The notes under the pieces: generated by a model
What the model was told of the DNA's origin: nothing
The model's input: the letters and a program-made list of their open reading frames with translations, nothing else
The model's database searches: none
Shown: positions 52,822 to 61,827 of the stretch, in pieces
Numbering within the stretch: the first letter of the stretch is position 1
Layout of the letters: each line of letters starts with the position of its first letter
NCBI RefSeq assembly: GCF_009830285.1
Contig: NZ_WUQX01000001.1
Span: forward strand, 5,084,501-5,148,500
DNA from: Sporofaciens musculi
GTDB taxonomy: Bacteria > Bacillota > Clostridia > Lachnospirales > Lachnospiraceae
Length of the DNA: 64,000 bases
Reading direction: 5' to 3'
Made by a program: the position numbers and the translations under genes

Positions 52822-53943
52822 ATGAATAAGAAAGAAGTGCTTGAAATCCGCAAACAATTCACCCCTGAGAACTGTGCCATCACACGTATCTGCGGCTGTT
52901 ATGTGGATCACGAAAAAGAAAAGAAGACGGAGCTTAAGAAAGCCTTCCTGTCCTTACCGGAGGAGGAAGCCTTCAAATACTTTGACATTTTTAAACATAC
53001 CTTGTCCGGCACACTTGGGAAGAACTTGATTAACATGGATTTCCCTCTTGAACAGGAGGCTTCAGGAGGAACCCAGGAATTTCTTCTAAAGCTTCGGGAC
53101 AGCAAATTGGAGGACGATCTGATAATCGAGGAATTCTACGACCGAATCATTGATAATTATGTCTATGCAGAGAATTATTACATCATCCTCATTCACGCTG
53201 TCTACGATGTTCCGGGTAAATCCTCGGACGGCATGGAGATGTTTGATGCTTCGGATACTGTATATGAGCATATTCTGTGCAGTATTTGTCCGGTGAACCT
53301 TACGAAAGCGGGTCTTACATATAATGCAGAAACGAACCACATAGAGGACCGAATCCGCGATTGGATTGTGGAGGCGCCTGCAAAGGGCTTCTTGTTCCCA
53401 ACATTCCAGGATCGTTCCAGCAATATTCATAGTATTCTGTATTATACCAAAAAACCGGAGGACATTCAGCCGGAGCTGATTGCAAATGTACTGGGAAGCA
53501 CGATTCCTCTGACCGCCGGCGACCAGAAGACGACTTTCCAGACGATTATCAGCGATACCCTTGGAGATGAATGTGATTATGAAGTGATCCGGAATATCCA
53601 CGATAACTTAAACGAGATGCTGGAGGAAACTAAGGAGGAGCCGGAACCCCTTAAGCTGTGTAAACCGGATGTGCGCAGGCTTCTTGCAAAAAGCGGTGTA
53701 CCGGAGGAAAGGCTTGAATCCTTTGACAAAGAATTTGAGGAGACTGTGGGGGAGAAGAATACGCTGCTGGCCTCGAATATTGCAAGCGTCAAAACCTTCC
53801 AGATTGAGACGCCTGATGTAATTGTGAAGGTCAATCCAGAAAGGTCTGATTTGGTGGAGACACGGGAAATCGACGGGAGACGCTGCCTGGTTATTGCCAT
53901 TGACGACCATCTGGAGGTAAATGGCATTGAGATTCATAAGTAA
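52822..53943 (+). CDS. DUF4317 protein
   Basis: A 373-residue cytosolic protein matching the DUF4317 family of Clostridia, of unknown function. The opening MNKKEVLEIRKQFTPENCAI and ITRICGCYVDHEKEK are family features, as is YIILIHAVYDVPGK. The C-terminal third is charged and helical and ends in two short beta strands. It is a single gene with GGGAAGTG before the start, and is followed by a terminator. Confidence 0.85.
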   Translation: MNKKEVLEIRKQFTPENCAITRICGCYVDHEKEKKTELKKAFLSLPEEEAFKYFDIFKHTLSGTLGKNLINMDFPLEQEASGGTQEFLLKLRDSKLEDDLIIEEFYDRIIDNYVYAENYYIILIHAVYDVPGKSSDGMEMFDASDTVYEHILCSICPVNLTKAGLTYNAETNHIEDRIRDWIVEAPAKGFLFPTFQDRSSNIHSILYYTKKPEDIQPELIANVLGSTIPLTAGDQKTTFQTIISDTLGDECDYEVIRNIHDNLNEMLEETKEEPEPLKLCKPDVRRLLAKSGVPEERLESFDKEFEETVGEKNTLLASNIASVKTFQIETPDVIVKVNPERSDLVETREIDGRRCLVIAIDDHLEVNGIEIHK

Positions 53944-54013
53944 TTGAAGAAGCATTAAACCTCTACTTTATCAATGAATTCACACATAGATTCCTCTTTT
54001 CTCAGCATGTTAG

Positions 54014-54047
54014 AAGGCTTTCGGGAACCCCCGAAAGCCTTGGTTTT
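54014..54047. terminator. Terminator between DUF4317 and the tuf relic
   Basis: AAGGCTTTCGGG and CCCGAAAGCCTT form a perfect 12-bp stem with a 4-nt loop, followed on the plus strand by GGTTTTAC. It ends DUF4317 and, on the minus strand, lies where a terminator of the lost tuf copy would be. Confidence 0.85.
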
Positions 54048-54063
54048 ACTAAATAAATTATAA

Positions 54064-54118
54064 TTACTCTACGATAGTAGCCATACAATCTGAACCTACT
54101 ATACGTCCACCCTTACGA
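54064..54118 (-). pseudogene. Relic of the 3' end of a tuf gene
   Basis: Read on the minus strand, the last 17 codons give GGRIVGSDCMATIVE and a TAA stop. The intact EF-Tu at 57108 ends GGRTVGSGRVATIVE. The nucleotide match is roughly 75 percent over about 55 bases and begins right at the end of the DUF6064 gene. Nothing of tuf remains beyond that. It is either a leftover of a second tuf gene or a duplicated junction from an insertion. Confidence 0.8.
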
Positions 54119-54604
54119 GCCCTCGGAAATGAAATCTGAATGTTTTTCCTTATTTTTCATTTTGTATCCTGCATAAACAACTATGCTTAAGCTGATTACG
54201 GGACAAGGCATAATATATGTTACCATTTGCCAAAAAGAGTTGCCTAAAAGCATAGATACAATAGGGTAAAAGAAATATAACACCAGTAGCATCTTCTGTA
54301 TTACATTTGGTTTCATAATTACATCATCTTTGCTATGCCAACTTTCATATATAAATAATCCCCCACATACTAAATATAATGGCAAAGCAAAATATTTTTG
54401 AATAGGCTCTGTTCCATACCATACAAAAAAAACAATTCCTATAAACAAATTTACAATTCCTAACGCAAACTTTGCTGCCCATTTTACTTTCCCCATATAA
54501 GATAATGTAACTGCCAAAAACACAAGTATAAGCAATATTATTTGAATTAACCACGTCTTTTCATTGTAATTACCAATGACATTCCAAAACACTTGTGCAT
54601 CCAT
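54113..54604 (-). CDS. DUF6064-like membrane protein
   Basis: A 163-residue integral membrane protein with about five helices and few loops. FVWYGTEPIQKYFALPLYLVCGG fits the DUF6064 family, of unknown function. The region is AT-rich against its surroundings. Its last codons run into the tuf relic (stop at 54113), so the native C-terminus may have been changed by the junction. Confidence 0.65.
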   Translation of the reverse strand: MDAQVFWNVIGNYNEKTWLIQIILLILVFLAVTLSYMGKVKWAAKFALGIVNLFIGIVFFVWYGTEPIQKYFALPLYLVCGGLFIYESWHSKDDVIMKPNVIQKMLLVLYFFYPIVSMLLGNSFWQMVTYIMPCPVISLSIVVYAGYKMKNKEKHSDFISEGS

Positions 54605-54756
54605 TTGTTTACCTCACTAAAAAAGTCTTATCCACTTTTCACTCAATACATATACTTTTCTTTTGAGTTTTTAATTATTTTCACTCGAATAAGAAAAAAT
54701 TTAATAAACACTCTATTCACATACAACTGGAATTTTGTCGTTGGATAAGTTATCAT

Positions 54757-55218
54757 TCAAAATTGACACTCAATAGTTTTCATCATTTCACAAAAACCGT
54801 TTCTCTCGTAAAATCTCATTCCGTCAATATTTTGTGGAAAAACCTCAGTTCTAATAAAATCTGCACCTTTTCTTTTTCCATATTCTTTACTGGCATCTAT
54901 GAGAAGTGTTCCAATTCCTTTGCTCCTCTCACACTCCAAAACATCCATATCTTGTATATAAACTACGGTCTGTGGTTTTAAACACGCTATATTTTTCTGT
55001 TTCAATATCATAACATGAGAAAACCCTACAACTGTTCCGTCAATTTCTGCCACGAGAATATCCTGATTATCACTTTCAAATATTGAGTTAAAAAAGTCAT
55101 CGTTACGATAGCCCACTACAAAATGTTCTGGTTGATATTTTACAGCGTCAATCTCTAATTCAGCATACAAACGCCTTAGCTTCTCAATGTCATCCATATT
55201 TGCCACCCTAATAAGCAT
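54757..55218 (-). CDS. GNAT-family N-acetyltransferase
   Basis: A 153-residue acyl-CoA-dependent transferase. The acetyl-CoA loop is ERSKGIGTLLIDAS (RxxGxG/A type), followed by FPQNIDGMRFYERNGF. The start at 55218 has AGGAGGGATG before it; an in-frame GTG/ATG upstream would take in this site. The substrate is unknown. It lies in the AT-rich islet between the two tuf ends. Confidence 0.88.
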   Translation of the reverse strand: MLIRVANMDDIEKLRRLYAELEIDAVKYQPEHFVVGYRNDDFFNSIFESDNQDILVAEIDGTVVGFSHVMILKQKNIACLKPQTVVYIQDMDVLECERSKGIGTLLIDASKEYGKRKGADFIRTEVFPQNIDGMRFYERNGFCEMMKTIECQF

Positions 55219-55333
55219 ATCTTCATCCCTCCTAATACTGATTTGTTTTTTAATTATATCACTTACATTCCTCATTTACCACTTAAAAATAAAGGCATAG
55301 CAACTGCCACACCCCACGTTTCTTATCCTTCCA

Positions 55334-55800
55334 ATGACTTCTCAATTTGTAGCAGAAGGCTCTGATACTCCCTGCCGGCTCGCTTCGCCCTGTTTCCGAC
55401 TAATCGCTCTTAGCCCTCTTGTTACGGTAATTCTTGTATTTGCACTTTTATTGATGTTTCTTGTTCCGGCCGGTATCGGACATATGCTGGAAAAAGGCAG
55501 AATTGTGTTTCAAAACAAATGTCTGTCTTCACAGGCAAACTAAAGGAACTTTTCTCAGGGTATGAGGTCTTAAAAAGCTATAACCGTATAGAAAATACGA
55601 TTTTGCGATTTCAGGGTGAAAATGAAAAAGAGATTCACACAAGATTTAAGGCTGCCCGATTGTTTGCATTAAATGAAGGTTTATCCGATACCATGTCTGT
55701 CCTTTCCACCATCGCTGTTATTTTTGTATCAGCATATCTTGTTCTGATCGGGCATATTACCATGGGAACATTACTTGCATTAGTGATTAGAAATATATAA
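55334..55800 (+). pseudogene. Fragment of an ABC exporter membrane domain, frameshifted
   Basis: Two overlapping frames together read ALSPLVTVILVFALLLMF, then GHMLEKGRIVFQNK and, after a shift near 55508-55520, SVFTGKLKELFSGYEVLKSY and a later pair of membrane helices. This is the TM3-TM5 part of an ABC exporter. The N-terminal helices and the whole ATPase domain are gone, and the frame ends at 55800, 41 bp before the next gene. It is a decayed piece. Confidence 0.75.
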
Positions 55801-55840
55801 TAGAGATTATAACCTCATCATACAAACGGAGGTTTATAAA

Positions 55841-56846
55841 TTGGAAAATGCAAAAAAGCTTCATCCTTTTTTGGAAACATTAGGGCTTATCTATATGGTA
55901 AAAAATTTTGAGGCTGTTAAAACAGATATGCTGACTTCTTTAGACGAAATGAACATTGATGGAAATCAATTTTATAAACAGCACCTTTTTTATTTAGAAA
56001 ACTATGTGCATGTATTTGAGGAATCTTATTCATTAAATGAAGAAGAAAGCTTTTTCTTTGGGAATAATACAGAATTTTTTTTGACAGTTCTGGCCATGGC
56101 AACAGAGCTTTTGGAAGTTGAGCCGAAGCGGGAGAATATAGAACAACAGCATATATTTTCTGCAATAACTACTTTCTTAACAGAAGAAAAACAGAAAATA
56201 TTCCAAATGCAAACTCATTGGAGAGTTGGTTTCATATTCTCCAGTCTTCAGAATATTCCGAAGATACAAAATGGCGGCTTTTGGAGTTAATCAACAATCC
56301 TGTAAAAAATTTCGGGAATTGTTTGAGATTTATAGAAAAAATCGTTCTGCCTTTGAGATAACCTTTCAGGAAAATAAAGTGTACTTAGAAAAATTAGTCT
56401 CTGAAGCGCCGATAGACATTTCAGATGCCCTGCACAGCCTTGTATCTGAATTTCACCCTGAAACAAAAAAAGTCTATTTAACAGCAGTTCTTCCACTGAT
56501 AGAATGGATTACGCCTACCATAATTTTCCAAGGTGTTTTGGCAGACAAACTGGAGTTGTATCAGAAAAATATGCAAAATGCCAGAGAAATGCTCCCACAG
56601 ATTTTGAAACTTCTGGGAGATAAAAGCAAGTTTGAGATTCTATGCCTGTTAAAGTCTCATGGGAGATATAATCTGGAAATTGCAGAGGAACTTCACTTAA
56701 CTCCCGCAACGGCTTCACATCATATGAGTATGCTTCTCACCAACCATATGGTTACAGTCGAAAAAAAGGACGGACGGGTGTATTATCAATTAAATCAGGA
56801 TACCTTAAGAGAAATTATGAATTGCTTTACGGCAATTTTCTTATGA
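55841..56846 (+). pseudogene. ArsR-type regulator broken by two homopolymer frameshifts
   Basis: It starts at TTG 55841 behind GGAGG. The first frame ends at 56290 and the last begins near 56226. A third frame between them supplies SLESWFHILQSSEYSEDTKWRLLEL, so shifts lie near 56205-56213 and in the A6 run at 56304-56309. Restored, it has about 335 residues. The helical N-terminal domain is unrecognised; the C-terminal winged helix reads LLGDKSKFEILCLLKSHGRY and LTPATASHHMSMLL, typical of ArsR. It may once have controlled the broken ABC transporter upstream. Confidence 0.75.
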
Positions 56847-56943
56847 CACCTTCCATTTTCCAGCATTTTGCTTCCGTGGTAAATATATTTTATATATTTA
56901 TACCAAAGAATTTATTGTAATCAAACAAAGGGAGTCACAAGTG

Positions 56944-57006
56944 GGCTCTCTATTTTAATTTTTTAGAGCCATAAGCCATTTTCAATGAATTTTCGGCAAG
57001 TGGCTT
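56944..57006. terminator. Two weak hairpins after the ArsR-type pseudogene
   Basis: GGCTCT/AGAGCC (56944-56970) and AAGCCA/TGGCTT (56973-57006, followed by TTCC) lie in the 261-bp gap before the tuf stop. They could end the plus-strand transcript. No reading frame is seen in this gap. Confidence 0.4.
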
Positions 57007-57042
57007 TTCCTTTTGTTCGCTATTATTTTTAGGCATTAAGAA

Positions 57043-57076
57043 ACCGCAACCCCTGGATTTCTCAAAGGATTGCGGT
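57043..57076 (-). terminator. Terminator of the str operon
   Basis: ACCGCAATCC pairs with GGGGTTGCGGT around a short loop, with TTTCTTAAT after it on the minus strand, 32 bp beyond the tuf stop. Confidence 0.75.
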
Positions 57077-57107
57077 ACTTATTTTGTTATTTGATTCTAT
57101 ACTATGA

Positions 57108-58301
57108 TTACTCAACGATAGTAGCTACTCTACCAGAACCTACTGTACGTCCACCCTCACGGATAGCGAACCGAAGACCCTGCTCCATAGCAACTGGGTG
57201 AATCAGCTCGATAGACATCTCTACGTTATCGCCAGGCATACACATCTCTACACCATCCGGCAGATTGCAGACACCTGTAACGTCTGTTGTTCTGAAATAG
57301 AACTGCGGTCTGTAGTTGTTAAAGAATGGTGTATGACGTCCACCTTCATCCTTAGTCAGTACGTAAACCTGAGCTGTAAATTTCTTGTGGCATGTTACAG
57401 AACCTGGTTTAACAAGAACCTGTCCTCTTTCAATCTCTGTTCTCTGAACACCACGCAGAAGAGCGCCGATGTTATCACCAGCCTGAGCCTCGTCAAGCAG
57501 CTTACGGAACATCTCAACACCTGTTACAACAGTCTTTCTTGTCTCCTCATGGATACCAACGATCTCAACTTCGTCAGAAACATGAAGAACACCACGCTCT
57601 ACTCTACCAGTAGCAACTGTTCCACGACCTGTGATAGAGAATACGTCCTCTACAGGCATCAGGAATGGCTGATCTGTTGCACGCTGCGGATCTGGAATAT
57701 AGCTGTCAACTGCTGCCATAAGCTCCATAACCTTGTCGCCCCACTCGCCTGACGGATCCTCAAGAGCCTTAAGAGCAGAACCCTGAATAATCGGAGTGTC
57801 ATCTCCTGGGAACTCATACTCGTCTAACAGCTCGCGGATCTCCATCTCAACCAGCTCAAGAAGCTCCTCATCGTCAACCATGTCACACTTGTTCATGAAT
57901 ACAACGATATACGGAACACCTACCTGACGAGAAAGAAGGATATGCTCTCTTGTCTGAGCCATAACACCGTCAGTAGCAGCAACTACAAGGATAGCGCCGT
58001 CCATCTGAGCAGCACCAGTAATCATGTTCTTAACGTAGTCAGCATGTCCTGGGCAGTCTACGTGTGCATAGTGACGCTTCTCTGTCTCATACTCAACGTG
58101 AGCTGTAGAAATTGTGATACCACGCTCTCTCTCTTCTGGAGCCTTGTCAATGTTCTCGAAATCTACTGCTGCATTTCCTTCAACTCTCTCTGAAAGAGTC
58201 TTGGTAATAGCCGCTGTCAGAGTTGTCTTACCATGGTCAACGTGACCGATTGTACCAATATTGCAATGTGGTTTTGTTCTTTCAAATTTAGCCTTTGCCA
58301 T
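57108..58301 (-). CDS. tuf: Elongation factor Tu
   Basis: A 397-residue GTPase that brings aminoacyl-tRNA to the ribosome. The G1 motif is GHVDHGKT (residues 19-26), G3 is DCPGHADY and G4 is NKCD. Domains 2 and 3 are complete and end GGRTVGSGRVATIVE. It is the last gene of the str operon, 108 bp after fusA. Its 3' end is matched by a degenerate copy at 54064. Confidence 0.98.
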   Translation of the reverse strand: MAKAKFERTKPHCNIGTIGHVDHGKTTLTAAITKTLSERVEGNAAVDFENIDKAPEERERGITISTAHVEYETEKRHYAHVDCPGHADYVKNMITGAAQMDGAILVVAATDGVMAQTREHILLSRQVGVPYIVVFMNKCDMVDDEELLELVEMEIRELLDEYEFPGDDTPIIQGSALKALEDPSGEWGDKVMELMAAVDSYIPDPQRATDQPFLMPVEDVFSITGRGTVATGRVERGVLHVSDEVEIVGIHEETRKTVVTGVEMFRKLLDEAQAGDNIGALLRGVQRTEIERGQVLVKPGSVTCHKKFTAQVYVLTKDEGGRHTPFFNNYRPQFYFRTTDVTGVCNLPDGVEMCMPGDNVEMSIELIHPVAMEQGLRFAIREGGRTVGSGRVATIVE

Positions 58302-58409
58302 TTTGAATAATCCTCCTTAAAATACGGTGTGTTTAAATATTTACGTTTATTCAGCTAACATTGATTATATTTCAAATCATGCAGTTTTTCAAGCCTTTTT
58401 ACTATTTAA

Positions 58410-60527
58410 TTAATCATTTTTGTTCGATAATACCTTTTCCTGTACAGATTTCGGTACCTGCTCATATTTTTCAAAGAACATGGAATAGTTTCCACGTCCC
58501 TGCGTCCGTGAACGAAGGTCTGTAGAGTATCCGAACATCTCAGACAACGGAACGTATCCGCGAACAATCTTACCGCCGCCAAGGTCGTCCATACCTTCGA
58601 TTCTTCCGCGGCGTGAGTTGATATCACCAATAACGTCTCCCATATACTCCTCCGGCATCGTTACTTCTACCTTCATGATAGGCTCGCACAATACCGGTGA
58701 CGCCTTCTTCATAGCATCCTTGAACGCCAGTGAACCGGCAATGTGGAATGCCATTTCACTTGAATCGACTTCATGGTAAGAACCGTCGTATACATTTGCC
58801 TTAACGCCCACAACCGGAAATCCTCCAAGGATACCGGACTGCATAGCTTCCTCAATACCTTCCCCAATCTTAGGAATGTATTCCTTTGGAATCGCACCGC
58901 CGACTACTGTAGACTCGAACTTAAAGGTCTCCTCACCATTGATATCCATTGGCTCAAACTTAACCTTACAATGTCCGTACTGTCCACGTCCACCAGACTG
59001 CTTTGCATACTTGCTGTCTACATCCACAGCCTTGGTAAATGCTTCTTTGTAAGCAACCTGAGGTGCACCTACATTCGCCTCTACCTTAAACTCACGGAGA
59101 AGTCTGTCAACGATGATTTCCAAATGGAGCTCACCCATTCCGGCGATAATCGTCTGACCTGTCTCCTGATCCGTATGAGCACGGAATGTCGGGTCTTCCT
59201 CTGCAAGCTTCGCAAGAGACTCTCCAAGTTTGCCCTGAGAAGCCTTTGTCTTCGGCTCAATCGCAAGCTCGATAACCGGCTCTGGGAATTCCATAGACTC
59301 TAAGATTACCGGATGCTGCTCGTCACAGATGGTATCACCTGTAGTCGTAAACTTGAATCCGATTGCTGCTGCAATGTCACCGGAATATACCTTGCTCAGT
59401 TCCTCTCTCTTGTTGGCATGCATCTGAAGGATACGTCCAACACGCTCTTTTTTGCCCTTTGTTGCGTTCAGTACATAGGAACCGGAGTTCATCGTACCAG
59501 AATATACTCTAAAATATGCCAGCTTACCCACAAACGGGTCTGTCATAATCTTAAATGCAAGCGCTGAAAACGGTTCTTCATCAGAAGAATGTCTAACCGT
59601 ATCATTTCCGTCTGCATCAACGCCCTGAATCGGCGGGATGTCAAGCGGAGAAGGCATAAACTCAACAACTGCATCCAGAAGCTTCTGAACTCCTTTATTT
59701 CTGTAAGCTGTTCCACAACATACCGGAACTGCCGTACACTCGCAGGTAGCTTTTCTTAAAACTGCCTTTAATTCATCAACAGATGGTTCTTCGCCTTCCA
59801 GATAAGCCATCATTAAATCATCATCTAATTCACAAATCTTCTCAACCAGCTCTGAACGATAAAGCTCCGCATCATCTGCCATATCTTCCGGAATATCGAC
59901 GATTGAAATATCATCACCCTTATTATCATTATAGATATAAGCCTTCATTTCAAAGAGGTCGATAATTCCCTTAAATTCATCTTCTTTTCCGATTGGAAGC
60001 TGGATGCAGATTGCATTCTTTCCTAATCTGGTCTTAATCTGGTCTACTGCACCATAGAAATTAGCTCCCAAGATATCCATCTTGTTAATAAATGCCATTC
60101 TCGGTACATTGTATGTGTCTGCCTGACGCCATACGTTTTCTGACTGCGGTTCAACTCCACCCTTAGCACAAAATACACCTACTGCGCCGTCAAGTACACG
60201 GAGCGAACGCTCTACTTCTACTGTAAAGTCAACGTGTCCCGGAGTATCAATAATATTGATACGATGCTCTAATTCGCCCTCTTTTGGCTTGCAGTTCTCC
60301 TGCAGTGTCCAGTGACATGTTGTAGCAGCGGAAGTAATCGTGATACCTCTCTCCTGCTCCTGAGCCATCCAGTCCATTGTAGCAGTACCTTCGTGAGTAT
60401 CACCAATCTTGTGATTAACACCGGTATAATACAAAATACGCTCTGTTGTTGTTGTCTTTCCAGCATCAATATGCGCCATAATACCGATATTTCTAGTTCT
60501 CTCTAACGGGTATTCTCTTCCTGCCAT
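58410..60527 (-). CDS. fusA: Elongation factor G
   Basis: A 705-residue ribosomal translocase GTPase. AHIDAGKTTTTERILYYTG is the G1 region, followed by ERGITITSAA (switch I), DTPGHVDF and INKMD. Domains II-V follow, with GGRGQYGHCKVKFEP in domain IV and ARRxRIEGMDD-type NSRRGRIEGMDDL in domain V. It lies 9 bp after rpsG. It is the canonical form with no resistance-type changes that I can judge by eye. Confidence 0.98.
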   Translation of the reverse strand: MAGREYPLERTRNIGIMAHIDAGKTTTTERILYYTGVNHKIGDTHEGTATMDWMAQEQERGITITSAATTCHWTLQENCKPKEGELEHRINIIDTPGHVDFTVEVERSLRVLDGAVGVFCAKGGVEPQSENVWRQADTYNVPRMAFINKMDILGANFYGAVDQIKTRLGKNAICIQLPIGKEDEFKGIIDLFEMKAYIYNDNKGDDISIVDIPEDMADDAELYRSELVEKICELDDDLMMAYLEGEEPSVDELKAVLRKATCECTAVPVCCGTAYRNKGVQKLLDAVVEFMPSPLDIPPIQGVDADGNDTVRHSSDEEPFSALAFKIMTDPFVGKLAYFRVYSGTMNSGSYVLNATKGKKERVGRILQMHANKREELSKVYSGDIAAAIGFKFTTTGDTICDEQHPVILESMEFPEPVIELAIEPKTKASQGKLGESLAKLAEEDPTFRAHTDQETGQTIIAGMGELHLEIIVDRLLREFKVEANVGAPQVAYKEAFTKAVDVDSKYAKQSGGRGQYGHCKVKFEPMDINGEETFKFESTVVGGAIPKEYIPKIGEGIEEAMQSGILGGFPVVGVKANVYDGSYHEVDSSEMAFHIAGSLAFKDAMKKASPVLCEPIMKVEVTMPEEYMGDVIGDINSRRGRIEGMDDLGGGKIVRGYVPLSEMFGYSTDLRSRTQGRGNYSMFFEKYEQVPKSVQEKVLSNKND

Positions 60528-60536
60528 TGCTGCCTC

Positions 60537-61007
60537 CTAGAATCTGTAGTGTGCAAATGCCTTATTTGCTTCAGCCATCTTGTGCATGTCTTCTTTCTTC
60601 TTCACAGACGCACCTGTGTTGTTGGATGCATCAAGAATCTCATTCGCCAATCTCTCCTCCATCGTCTTCTCGCCTCTCTTGCGTGAATACAATGTCAGCC
60701 AGCGAAGCGCTAAAGCCTGTCTTCTGTCAGCTCTTACTTCGATCGGCACCTGGTAAGTTGCTCCACCGATACGTCTTGCCTTAACCTCAAGTACTGGCAT
60801 GATGTTGCTCATCGCTTCTTCAAATACTTCGATTGCCGGCTTATCGGATTTTGCTGCAACTCTGTCAAACGCTCCGTATACAATCTTCTGTGCTACACCC
60901 TTCTTGCCGTCTAACATGATGTTGTTAATCAGCTTTGTAACCACTTTGTTGTTGTACAACGGATCTGCTAATACATCTCTTTTCTGGGTATGTCCTTTAC
61001 GTGGCAC
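60537..61007 (-). CDS. rpsG: 30S ribosomal protein S7
   Basis: A 156-residue primary 16S rRNA-binding protein. PRKGHTQKRDVLADPLYNNKVV opens it and LRWLTLYSRKRGEKTMEERLANEI, split for length, is in the C-terminal half. It starts at a GTG (61007) behind GGAGGGAAGGACC; this gives the normal length. It sits in the str operon between rpsL and fusA. Confidence 0.98.
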   Translation of the reverse strand: MPRKGHTQKRDVLADPLYNNKVVTKLINNIMLDGKKGVAQKIVYGAFDRVAAKSDKPAIEVFEEAMSNIMPVLEVKARRIGGATYQVPIEVRADRRQALALRWLTLYSRKRGEKTMEERLANEILDASNNTGASVKKKEDMHKMAEANKAFAHYRF

Positions 61008-61238
61008 GGTCCTTCCCTCCTTAAACATAATTGTGCATTATATTAACTGCACTGATTAATTCATCGGTACTCACATGTGTCTTTCTAATGATACTGTGTA
61101 GTGCAATCTATATCCTTGCAACTTACTTAATCATAGTTCTGTTTGTGACTACTTACTTTTAATGAAGTTCTTCCTCGCTTTGCTCCGAAGAACTACCTTC
61201 ACACTAGGCTCGACAATACCTCGCCAAGTGTTCAGGCA
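61008..61238 (-). other. 231-nt rpsL-rpsG spacer with hairpin
   Basis: This gap in the str operon is long for two co-transcribed ribosomal genes. It contains a stem GTTCTTC/GAAGAAC with a 13-nt loop (about 61165-61191) and other weak pairings, and ends in the rpsG ribosome binding site. In Escherichia coli the rpsL-rpsG spacer is the S7 repressor site; whether this one is similar is unknown. Confidence 0.5.
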
Positions 61239-61661
61239 TTACTTTTTAGCGTCTTTCGGCCTCTTGGCGCCGTACTTAGAACGTGCCTGCCTTCTCTTTG
61301 CAACACCTGCTGTATCAAGTGTTCCTCTAACGATATGGTATCTTGTACCTGGAAGGTCTTTTACCCTTCCGCCACGAATCAGAACAACACTATGCTCCTG
61401 AAGGTTATGACCTTCTCCTGGGATATAGCTTGTCACCTCGATACCGTTAGACAGACGTACTCTGGCAATCTTACGAAGCGCTGAGTTAGGCTTCTTAGGT
61501 GTAGCAGTCTTAACTGCAGTACAAACACCTCTCTTTTGAGGAGCGGACGCATCCGTACTTCTCTTCCTTAAAGAGTTATACCCTTTCTGAAGCGCTGGTG
61601 CTGTGGACTTCTTTACAGATGTCTGACGACCTTTTTTTACTAACTGGTTAAATGTTGGCAT
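61239..61661 (-). CDS. rpsL: 30S ribosomal protein S12
   Basis: A 140-residue decoding-centre protein. The TPKKPNSALRK loop and the RVKDLPG loop carry the lysines where streptomycin resistance changes occur; both are wild type, so the strain would be expected to be sensitive on this ground. It is the first gene of the str operon. GGAGGTG precedes the start. Confidence 0.98.
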   Translation of the reverse strand: MPTFNQLVKKGRQTSVKKSTAPALQKGYNSLRKRSTDASAPQKRGVCTAVKTATPKKPNSALRKIARVRLSNGIEVTSYIPGEGHNLQEHSVVLIRGGRVKDLPGTRYHIVRGTLDTAGVAKRRQARSKYGAKRPKDAKK

Positions 61662-61708
61662 TCTCTTTCACCTCCTACGATTATAATAAGTTGCATTCTG
61701 TTGCCAAT

Positions 61709-61733
61709 CAGCGGGCAAATATTTCACCCGCTG
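61709..61733 (-). promoter_or_regulatory. Hairpin at the 5' end of the str operon mRNA
   Basis: CAGCGGG and CCCGCTG form a perfect 7-bp stem with an 11-nt loop. The expected transcription start is at 61731-61733, so the hairpin would sit at the very 5' end of the transcript, where it may protect the mRNA. Confidence 0.6.
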
Positions 61734-61737
61734 AATT

Positions 61738-61766
61738 AGTTTATTACGAATAATACCTATTGTCAA
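61738..61766 (-). promoter_or_regulatory. Sigma-A promoter of the str operon
   Basis: On the minus strand TTGACA, 17 nt, TAAACT, about 77 bp before the rpsL start. Confidence 0.75.
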
Positions 61767-61827
61767 GGGTTTTTCCGCTTTTTTACATCTAATTTTGTAT
61801 CTAAAATGCTTCATATTTATAGGTAAC

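Noticed and set aside
54605..54756. Regulatory RNA in the gap before DUF6064
   Set aside because: AT-rich with no stable hairpin, promoter or reading frame that I could support.
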